Source of the DNA: CAYONM01 sp964405325
GTDB taxonomy: Bacteria > Planctomycetota > UBA11346
Length of the DNA: 20,773 bases
Assembly (NCBI GenBank): GCA_964405325.1
Contig: CAYONM010000040.1
Span: 1-20,773 of the forward strand
Reading direction: 5' to 3'
Shown: positions 1-8,316 of the stretch, piece by piece
Position numbering within the stretch: the first letter of the stretch is position 1
Layout of the letters: every line of letters starts with the position of its first letter
Program-made: the position numbers and the translations under genes
The notes under the pieces: model-generated
The model's database searches: none
What the model saw: only the letters and a program-made list of their open reading frames with translations
What the model was told of the DNA's origin: nothing

Positions 1-20
1 CCCGCTTCGCGGGCATTTTT
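1..20 (+). terminator. Rho-independent terminator of a gene left of the window
   Basis: A stem CCCGC/GCGGG with a TTC loop (1-13) is followed by CATTTTT (14-20), the layout of an intrinsic terminator read on the plus strand. The stem may continue left of the window. No plus-strand gene end is visible, so the transcript it would end is unknown. Confidence 0.45.
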
Positions 21-50
21 CGGCGCGCTTCGCGCATTATCGCCGAAAAA
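16..50. repeat. Perfect 10-bp inverted repeat, possible bidirectional terminator
   Basis: TTTTTCGGCG at 16-25 is exactly complementary to CGCCGAAAAA at 41-50, with a 15-nt spacer that contains a smaller GCGC-TTC-GCGC hairpin. A T-run sits on one arm and an A-run on the other, so it could end transcription from either side, including read-through from the minus-strand gene ending at 304. It overlaps the T-tract of the hairpin at 1-20. Similar CTTCGCG-loop hairpins recur to about position 100. No coding sequence is seen in 1-138. Confidence 0.5.
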
Positions 51-138
51 CCGCCACTCGGTCGGACGGCTTCGCGCCTGGACGCGCTCGCTCGCTTCGC
101 CTGGTTCCACCCGAATTCGACCTCTGAGGGACCCGTCC

Positions 139-307
139 TTAAGGGGACCTCTATAAACTCAGGCACTTCGCCAGACTTGCGCTTTTCGGCCCTGCCTGCG
201 TTGCTGGAACCTCGAAATAGCCCTGCTATTCCTTCGGCACCAGCGCCTTGGCAGGACCAAAAATCGTCTGCGCCTGGCTCGACCTGAGTTTATAGAGGTG
301 CCCTTAA
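139..307. mobile_element. MITE-like element with 25-bp inverted-repeat ends
   Basis: The 25 bases at 139-163 match the reverse complement of 283-307 at 24 of 25 positions. Both ends carry TTAA outermost, followed by GGG(G/C)ACCTCTATAAA. Weaker complementarity continues inward, and there is a central hairpin AATAGC-CCT-GCTATT around 216-230. The whole 169 bp could fold into one long cruciform or RNA hairpin. No transposase is encoded, so a non-autonomous element or a structured intergenic repeat fits. TTAA at both ends could be a target-site duplication, but it is palindromic and so not conclusive. The right arm includes the stop codon of the minus-strand rsfS gene, so the element may also act as its 3' end or terminator. 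Family unknown. Confidence 0.5.
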
Positions 308-750
308 CGGTCCTTGTCCGGATCCGGCAGCTTCGCCCAGGCGGCCTCGTGGTCCACCCGTTCAGCCTTGGTCCACAGGTGATCCAGCTGGTAGTAGTCG
401 CGCAGCTCTTCGGTAAAGGAATGCACCACCACACTAAAGCAATCGATCAGAAACCACCCCGCATCACCCTCCACCGGACTATGCGCAATCCCATGGCGTT
501 TGCAGAAATGGTAGACCTCGTCCACCAGGGTGTTGGCCTGGCGCTCTGATCGGCCATTGCCGATCACCACGTAGTCGTACAAACAATACTCCTCGGTGAT
601 CCGCAAGACGGTCAACTGCTCGGCACCTTTGTCGTACATCTTTCGGGCCGCATGCAGGGCCAGATCTCGCGATTCAACATCCATGGCCGGGAGGCTAGCG
701 AGACGTACCCCAGTCACAAGAACACCAACCGGCAGCAGCTTGACCACCAT
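304..750 (-). CDS. rsfS: Ribosomal silencing factor RsfS (Iojap/DUF143 family)
   Basis: RsfS binds ribosomal protein uL14 on the free 50S subunit and blocks joining to 30S, lowering translation during starvation. The protein matches the family throughout: RDLALHAARKMYDKGAEQ near residues 28-45, DYVVIGNGRSERQ at 59-71, EGDAGWFLIDCFSVVVH at 94-110 and LRDYYQLDHLW at 116-126. The start at 750 gives 148 residues and was chosen because AGGAGG lies about 7 nt upstream. The family is usually 105-120 residues, and a second ATG at 684 would give 126 residues beginning MDVESRDL, where homology starts, but with no good ribosome binding site. The extra N-terminal 22 residues are hydrophobic and unusual. 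The stop codon lies inside an inverted-repeat arm. The identity is firm; the start is not. Confidence 0.88.
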   Translation of the reverse strand: MVVKLLPVGVLVTGVRLASLPAMDVESRDLALHAARKMYDKGAEQLTVLRITEEYCLYDYVVIGNGRSERQANTLVDEVYHFCKRHGIAHSPVEGDAGWFLIDCFSVVVHSFTEELRDYYQLDHLWTKAERVDHEAAWAKLPDPDKDR

Positions 751-896
751 TGGCAAGCCTCCTGTGGTCCGTTGCCGCAAACCACTTTCGGGGCACCTCA
801 CCGGCCTTGGTGACGGTCGACACCGCTGCGCAACGGATTTCAGGTCCGTTCCCAGCGACAACAAGAGCTGCGCTGCGCACCAGGTGCCACCGTCGA

Positions 897-902
897 ATTA
901 TA
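897..902 (-). promoter_or_regulatory. Candidate -10 box of rsfS
   Basis: On the minus strand this reads TATAAT exactly, preceded by TT. It would start an rsfS transcript near 890 with a leader of about 140 nt. The hexamer 17 nt upstream (CAAGTT) is a poor -35. The gene-free stretch 751-1124 between the two divergent genes contains this box and the promoter at 1023-1052; I see nothing else definite in it. Confidence 0.35.
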
Positions 903-1022
903 AAGCCATCCCAAACAGGAACTTGCAGCTGCCGCCAAGTCGGCATTCTCGGCGCAGGTCGAAACGTTTGTCGAGTATCGGGATTGAATCAGCCAGCCAG
1001 GCCATGGCTCGGCCTGCGGTGG

Positions 1023-1052
1023 TTGCACGAACGGGGAAACGGGAGCTATACT
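1023..1052 (+). promoter_or_regulatory. Sigma70-like promoter of the coiled-coil operon
   Basis: TTGCAC at 1023-1028 and TATACT at 1047-1052 are separated by 18 nt, close to the sigma70 consensus. The predicted transcript starts near 1059, about 66 nt before the ATG at 1125. A purine-rich GAGGAAGGG at 1108-1116 is the likely ribosome binding site. Confidence 0.6.
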
Positions 1053-1124
1053 TACCAATCTCCGTCAGCAGCTTGCCGTCAGCACCGGACACCAGGTCGC
1101 TTGAATCGAGGAAGGGTCTTCAGC

Positions 1125-4100
1125 ATGGATGCGCCACCGCCGTCCTCCGAACACGATCCCCAAGATCCGCCCGAAAGCGATTTCGAGACCGACAGCGACA
1201 GCTCACCGGCGCTCCAGCCCATTACCCCCTTCTTCGACGACGACGAGGAACAGCCCCAGCAAGTGACGCCGCTGCAGATCGACAGCGGTGCCCTGACCCA
1301 CAATCAGACCGAAGCCCTCGAGCCTTCCATCGCCGGCATCAAACCGCGCCAACGGCAGGATTCCCAGCCCAAACTCGAACCACCGATCACCACCACCAGC
1401 CGTCGTCGCGCCAGCGAACGACAGGCCAAGGAGCGCAAACAAACCCAGGAGCACGTCACCGCACTGGTGGCACTGAGTGACAGCGCTGCCCAAGAGCATC
1501 GCATCGACGCCGAACTGCACGTCGATGAAATCCTCAGTCAGATCAGCGAACTGCCGCCGGCTGCGCGCACCCAATTGCGGCAGCGTCTGTTGGACTACGT
1601 CGGTCCGTTGGAAGAGAGCTCCTATGGTGTCCGCTACCTGCTCCAGACCATCGTCCGTTTCGTCGAGCGCACCACGCCGCCAAGCACCGGCAACGCCGAT
1701 CATGATGAACAACAAGCGGAGCACACCCAAGCGCTGACGACCCTGAAACACTACCTCAGCGGCGATCGCCGCGAGGCCATGGCCCAAGCGACACGTGCCT
1801 TGAAAGTGGTGATTCGCGAGGTGGAAGGCCTGCGACAGCGCTACACCCTGCTGCAGGAGACCAACGCCAAGGCCTACTCGGCGCTCAACGTCAACGAGCA
1901 CGAACTGGCGATCATGCGGACCCGCCACGAACGCCTGCTGGCTGCCATCAGCCACTGCGCTGCGGCGGTCGACGAACGCGCCAAGCAGCTGCTGAACGAT
2001 CGTCGATCAGACGCCCTGCAGCGAGTCAACGCCGCCGAAAACGTGATCTTCAGCCTCGCCCAGCATGCCGATCAGGGCCAAGACAACGATCGCCTGCGTG
2101 AATTGGAAGAGACCCTCGCCGAACGCGACCGACAGGTCACCAAGCTTCGCGATCAGGCCGCCGACCTCGAAGACCGCATGCGCGACATCGGCGAGCGCCA
2201 CGCCAAGAACACCGAAAGCGACCCGATCGCCCAAGAACGCATCCGCAAACTGGCCTCCGATCTCGCCCTGGCTACCAGCCGCGCTGACGACCAGCACCTG
2301 CAGCTGCAACGTCTGGAACAACAATACGATGCCGAGCGCGCCGAACTGGCCAAAGAACGCGACGCTGCCCGCCTGGAAGCCGATCGCATGGCCGAACAAC
2401 TGGGCGGTCTGTCGGTTCAGGGGGACGAACTGGCGACCCTGAAGGCCCGCACCGCCGAAATGGCCCGACTCCGCATCGAATGCGATCAACTCACCGAGCA
2501 GCTGCAACGCCAAGCAAGCCAACTGACCGACCTGCAGGACGATATCACCACCAAAAGTCACCAACTGCAGGACGCCATCGACGAACGCGATCGCCTCCAC
2601 GCCGAATTCCAGTCCCTCCGCGAGCGCCTGGAGACCCAGGAAAACCAGCATGCGCAAGCCGGTGTACTCAGCTCGCAACAGCAGGAGAGCTTCGCAGCGG
2701 AACGCCAAAGCCTGGCAGACCAGCTGCAGCAGAGCCGCGAAGAAATGGAAGCCGCGCAAGCGCTAGCCACCGAACGCGAAGACGAATTGCAACAGCTCCG
2801 GCGGCAATTGGACGAACGCGACACCGATCTGGCCGTGGTCCGACAGCAACTCGCCGATACCGAAGCCGAACGTGAATGGCACGTCGAAACCCTGGCTGAA
2901 CGCGATCGCGAGCTGGAAGAGCTCCGGCAAAACCAGAGCGACGATGCCGAATCGCTGCAGCAGCAGCTGACCCAGGCTCAATCCCAATGCGAACAGGTCC
3001 AGCAGCACCTGACCAGCCAACAACAGGAGCTGGACGCACTGACCCATCAACGTGACGCCACTGCCGAACGCGAACAGGCGCAGCTGGAAGCCGTCGCCAA
3101 CCTGCAGGAACGGGTCAAGGAACTGCTCGCTGGCAACAGTGAACTGCAGGAACAGCTGGTCGAAGCCCAGCGGGCCCTGGGCCAGCAGGAACAGACCGCC
3201 GCCCAAGCCACCGAACGACTCCATGCCCAAGCCGCCGAGCAGGAACGCCTGCAGCAGCTGGAAGGGCAACTGGCCAGCCAGGCCAGTGACCTGGGCGATC
3301 GCAACCAGGAACTGGAGCAAATTCGCAACCAACTGACAGAGCGCAGCCAGGAACTCGATCGACTGCAGGCCGAACTGGACGCACAAAACGAGGAACTGGC
3401 CACCATCCGCGCCGAACGCGACGCTGAACGCGAGCGCAACAACGGCCTGGAAACCGACCTGGCGCATGCCCGTGAGCTCCGCCAAACCAGTAATGAAGAA
3501 ACCGAGAACCTGCGTGCCGAACGCGAACGGCTGCACGCCGAGCTGAATGACCACCACCAGCAGGCCACCGACCGCCAGCAAAACCTCCAGGAGCAATTGG
3601 ACCAGATCCAATCGCAACTGCAGCAAACCGGCGAACAGCGCGACCAGCTGCAATCCGATCTCGACCTGGCCCGGCAAGACGCTGGCGAGCAAGTCCAGAC
3701 CGCCTTCGCCGAACGCAACCAGATCGCCGCGGAACACGCGCAACTGCAGCAACAACTGCAGGAGCTCCAGCAACAACGAGAGCAGAGCCAAGCCGAAGCC
3801 GAACAGCTGCAGCAGGCCCAAGCCGAACTCCAACAGCGTTATCAGGACTTGGACCAGGAGCTGACCAGCACCCGCGAGGGCCGGGTGGCGACGGCAAGCG
3901 AACTGGCGCGCCTGCAGGAGCAGCAGAGCACACATGCTGATGCCGTCAGTCAGCTGGATGCCGAACGCGACGAACTGGATACCCATCGCCAAGAGCTGGA
4001 TGCTCGCCAGACCCGACAGGACGAACGCGCCAACGAGCTGGAACAACGCGACCAGGCGCTGACCCGTCTGCAGCTGGAATTGGATCAGCAGGTTGACCAG

Positions 4101-7100
4101 CTCCGCGAAGCCGAAACCCGACTCGCCAAGGAACAGACCGAGTTCCAACAGGCGCGCATCGAGTTGCAGGAACACGAGCAGCAACTCAGCCAGGAACGCC
4201 AGAACCTGGAAACCTGGCGCGCCGAGCTCACGCGCCAGCAGGATGAGACCCAGTCTCAGCTGCAACTGGCCGACGCCTCGGCCGAGGAGTTGCAGCAACG
4301 CTTGAACCAGCTGCAGGCCCAGCTGGAGCAGGCCCAGCTGGAGCACCAAGAACGTACCGAGCAGCTGCAGGCCGAACTGACTCAGCAGCAACAGCAACTG
4401 GCCGAACAAGGCAGCACCATCGCCGAGCGCGACGCCAGCCTGGCCGAACGCGAGCAGCAGCTGGAAACGCTTCGCTGCGATCAGCAGGAACAGCAACAGG
4501 CTCACGACGAGGCACTGCAGCACAGCCAGGATCGCTTCGACGAGCTGAGCGACGAATCCGAACAGCAGCACCAGACCATCGAAGACCTACAGGCCCGCTT
4601 GGCCGACACCGAGTACCGTGCCAACGAACTGGACCGCAGCCTCCAAGAACGCGACGAACTGCTGATCAGCCGTGATCAGGAGCTGGAACAGCTGCGCAGC
4701 GAACTGGCTCAGGAACGTGACGAACACGGCCAGAGCCTGTCACAACTGGAGGCCGATCTCGCCGACAGCCAGCAGGACGCCGAGCTGCTGAAACAGGATC
4801 GTGATCAGCAACGCCAGCGGGTCGACGAATTGGATGCCCAGCTCAACGAGCTGCAGCAGGAATTCGGCCAGCAGCGCGACACCTGGCAACAGCAACAGAC
4901 CGAGATCGACGCGAACCAGAGCGATCTCCAACAGCAATTAGATCAGCGCGAACAGCACCTTCAGGAACTGGAAACCCAGCTCGACGACAGCCACGGCCAC
5001 ATCCAAGAACTGGAAGCCCAGCTCGGCGACAGCCATGGCCACATCCAAGAACTGGAAGCCCAGCTCGACGAAGCCCAACAACAGGTGCAGGAGCGCGACG
5101 CTCAGCTCGCCGACAGCCACGGCCGCATCCAAGACCTGGAAGCCCAGCTCGGCGAAGCCCAACAACAGGTGCAAGAACGCGACGCTCAGCTCGCCGACAG
5201 CCACGGCCGCATCCAAGACCTGGAAGCCCAGCTCGGCGAAGNNNNNNNNNNNNNNNNNNNNNNNNNNNNNNNNNNNNNNNNNNNNNNNNNNNNNNNNNNN
5301 NNNNNNNNNNNNNNNNNNNNNNNNNNNNNNNNNNNNNNNNNAAGCCCAGCTCGGCGAAGCCCAACAACAGGCGCAGGAACGCGACGCCCAGCTCGCTGAA
5401 GCTCACACCCACCACCAGGACCTGGAGCAGCAACTCGGCCGAGCCCATCAGACCAGCCAGGACCTGAACGGACAGCGCGACCAACAACAGACACGCATCG
5501 CCGAACTGGAGCAGCAGCTGGGCCAAAGCCACAGCCGCGCCGAAGAGCTGGAGCAACAGCTCTACGACAGCCGCGCCCGGGTGGTGGAAATCGAGCAACA
5601 GCTGGAAGAAAGCCAACAGGCGAACGACGACTTGGCGAGTCAGCTCGACCTGCTGCGCGAAGAGCACGGCCACCAGACCCGGACCTGGCAAAAACAGCAG
5701 GCTTCCGAGCAGGAGCGCCAGGCCGAACTGTTGGAGCGCAGCCAGGAGCTGGCTGCCGCCCTGGCCAACGAGCAGCAGCGCGCCCAAGAAAGCCAAAACG
5801 CCCTCCGCCAGCAGCTTGCTCGCATTGAGGAGCAACGCCTGCAAGAAGCCCGCCAGGCGGAAGAGGAACGTCTGGTCCTGGAAGAAGCCATCGACCACGC
5901 CAAACAGCAACGGCGCGAGGCAACCGAACGCGCCGACCGGCAGTGGCAGGCCCGCGATGAGCAGGTCGCCGCCCTGGGCGAGCTGGCCGAAACCCTGGCC
6001 GCCAGCAGCCTGGTGGCCGCCGATGGCGCCGAACATGCCGCCGCCAGCGATCGTCTGTCGGCCGCCGCCGCCGCCCTGCGCGCCGCCGCCGCCGCGCTTT
6101 CGAGCCTGGACGAACACGGCAACGATCTCGAAGCCGTTCGCGCTGCCCGTGCCAGCAGCTCAGCCGCCCTGCAAGAGGTCCAAGCCGCACTCCACGATCA
6201 ACTCGCGACCATTCCCGGTCGCAGCCGCGAGTTGCTGCAACGCGACCAGGATGTCCGCGACCTGCGCCAACGCCTGGACGAGGTCAGCGAACAGCTGGCC
6301 GAAGAGGAAGAACGCGGCATCGAAGCCCGCGCCGAAGTCGAAGCAATGGACCAGCAGCTGCGTGCCCTGGAACACGAACACCAGGACCTGGAACAGAGCC
6401 ACCAACAGGCCGAAGACGAAATCACCCGCCTGAATCAAGCCGAAGAGACCCTGCGCCTGGATGCCGAACGCGCCAGCCAGGAAGCGGCCGCCCAGCAGGC
6501 CGCCTTGAGCCAGCAACTGGCCAGCGCCCAGCAGCAGAGCGACCAACTGCAAGAGGCCCTGGCCGGGGCCCGAGACAGCGCCGATGGGCGGGCCACCACC
6601 ATCGCCGAACTACGCCAATTTGTGCGCCGATTACTGCCCTTGCCGGCCGCCATCCAGACCAGCCCTGACGCCGACGAGCTGCTGAGCGAACTCAGCGCTC
6701 GCTGGGGCGAGGACGACGTCGAAGATGAAGACCTGCTCAGCGCCTGGCATCGCAGTCTCGATGCCGCCGCCAGCGAGCTGCATCAGCTACGCGAAGCCCT
6801 GACCCAGGCCGACCAGCGCTTGCAGGCACAGGAACAGCAGCTGCACACCGAAATCGAGCGCAGCAGTCAACGGCAGCAGGAACTGGAAGCAAATCACCAG
6901 CGCGCCGAGCTGCTGGACCAGAACCTGCACGACCTGCGCCAGGAACACGAGCAGCTGAGCGCCGAGCAACAGCAGCGGGCGCACGAGCTGCATCAGCTAC
7001 GCCAAGACCTGGCGGCGCATCAGGCCGACCTGGCCAGCGCTCGCGACCGCCTGGCCCAGCAAGACGACGAGCTGCAACAAGCCGCCGAGTTGTACCAACG

Positions 7101-8289
7101 CCACCAGAACACGCTGGCCGAACTGGACCAGCACCGCCACCGGGCCGAACACGCCGAAGGCGGCTGCCGCGCCCTGCTGGCCGCGGTCCGCAATCTGACC
7201 GCCGACACCGCCGCCGGCCTGGACTCCCTCGGCCTGCTCAGCCAGGGCGCCAGCAAGCGCTTCACCCGCAGTACCATGCATCTGGACCAGGCTGCCCAGA
7301 GCAGCGAGCCGGTCGCTGCCGTAGACGTGGGCCGCCAGCTCTGCGAGCAACTGGACGAGCAGATCGCCGAAGCCGGCGAAGTCCTCCGACAAGAACGGAA
7401 CGACCGTCTGGCCCAGGAACAGCGCCTGCGCATTCTGCACGACGAGCACGCCGCCACCCAGCTGCAGGTCGACGAGCTGCAGCAACAGCTGCAGGCACGC
7501 GACCAACGCCTGGCCGAGACCGAAGCACTATTGGCGCAAGTGCCAGAACTGCGGCAGCAGCTGGCCGCCACCCAGGCCGAACACGAACAGCAGCTGGCCC
7601 AGCAGCAGCAGATGCTGCGCCAAGTCCAGGCCGCCCTTGAAGAACAACGCGCTCGTTCCATCGAACTGGAACGTCAGCTGCACGAGCAACACGATCAGCA
7701 GCAGGCTCAGCAGCAACAACTGGAACAACAGTACCAGGCCAGCCTGGAGACCATCGACGAGCTTTCTTCCCGCCTCGAAGCCGAACAGGCCGCCGCCGCC
7801 AAGCGCAGCGAAGATCTGCAAAAGGTGATCGACGATCGCGACACCGGGGTGCAACAGCTGCAACAACAGCTGGATCTGCTGCGCGGCGAGCGGGTCGAGA
7901 GCCTGGGCCTGGAATCGCGCATCGAGACCCTGGACAGCAAGCTTCAGGAAGCCAACTGCGAAATCGCCCGCCTGCGCGCCGCCGCACGCGAGGATCCCGA
8001 TGCCATCACCCCAGAAGCCCTGGACGAAGCTCGCCGCAAACGCGACGACTTCGCCCGTCGGGTGCAGGCGATGGAGCGTTCCTTGGCCAGCGAACAAGCC
8101 CGCGTCGCCAGCCTACAACGCAGCCACAAACAACAGCAGACCACCTGGGAGGGCCGGCTGGAAGCCGCCGATGCCGAACTGTCCCAGACCCGTTTGGAAC
8201 TCGACCGCCACAAGTCCGAAATCCGCCGTCTCCGCAAAGAGCTGGTGGGCGCCCAGGCCCGCGTCCGCAGCATGAGTCAGTCCGATTAG
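1125..8289 (+). CDS. Giant coiled-coil protein, >=2,376 residues, spans an assembly gap
   Basis: I do not recognise a named family. The start at 1125 follows GAGGAAGGG at 1108-1116. Residues 1-125 are acidic, Pro/Gln/Ser-rich and probably disordered. Residues 125-315 look helical but not coiled (for example LDYVGPLEESSYGVRYLL). From about 320 the chain is almost unbroken heptad-type coiled coil rich in Gln, Glu, Leu, Arg and Asp. After the gap come three non-coiled segments (about 5960-6240, 6600-6790, 7156-7385) and a tail ending GAQARVRSMSQSD. No signal peptide, membrane segment or P-loop was seen, so it is probably cytoplasmic, structural or scaffolding, and not SMC-like. The reading frame differs across the 100 Ns only because the gap length is arbitrary: a gap that is a multiple of 3 restores a single frame. 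It is the first gene of an operon with its shorter paralogue, 27 nt downstream. Confidence 0.82.
4956..5451 (+). repeat. In-frame 42/84-bp tandem repeat array in the giant coiled-coil gene
   Basis: The array encodes 14-residue units (two heptads), such as HIQELEAQLGDSHG, QVQERDAQLADSHG and RIQDLEAQLGEAQQ. Near the gap two alternating units form an 84-bp repeat: 5069-5152 and 5153-5236 differ at only 2 of 84 positions, and a third copy starts at 5237 and runs into the Ns. After the gap the array resumes in the same phase at 5355, then degenerates (QAQERDAQLAEAHT, HHQDLEQQLGRAHQ). Near-identity of adjacent copies indicates recent expansion or homogenisation and explains why the assembly broke here. 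Confidence 0.9.
5242..5341. other. Assembly gap of 100 Ns
   Basis: Exactly 100 Ns, the conventional placeholder for a gap of unknown size. The flanking repeats are in phase only if the true gap is 66 + 84k bases, which is always a multiple of 3 and so also restores the coding frame. The smallest value gives a protein of 2,376 residues, and each further copy adds 28. Confidence 0.95.
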
Positions 8290-8316
8290 GGCCATTTCCC
8301 CACGAAGGATCGCAGC

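Noticed and set aside
750..1124. In-frame upstream extension of the giant coiled-coil protein to an ATG at 750
   Set aside because: It would overlap the rsfS start on the other strand, has ordinary intergenic composition, and runs through the likely promoter at 1023-1052.
2763..4571. 602-codon open frame on the minus strand, antisense to the giant coiled-coil gene
   Set aside because: It has Leu/Gln/Phe/Gly-rich low-complexity composition that mirrors the Gln/Glu/Leu codons of the real gene, with no domain. The plus frame has a promoter, a ribosome binding site and heptad structure.
5242..5399. True frameshift in the giant gene (the first frame stops at 5399)
   Set aside because: The stop appears only because 100 Ns were inserted. 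Repeat phase and reading frame both agree with an uninterrupted gene if the gap is 66 + 84k.
4956..5451. CRISPR array
   Set aside because: The repeats are contiguous, in frame and without spacers; they are protein-coding heptad repeats.
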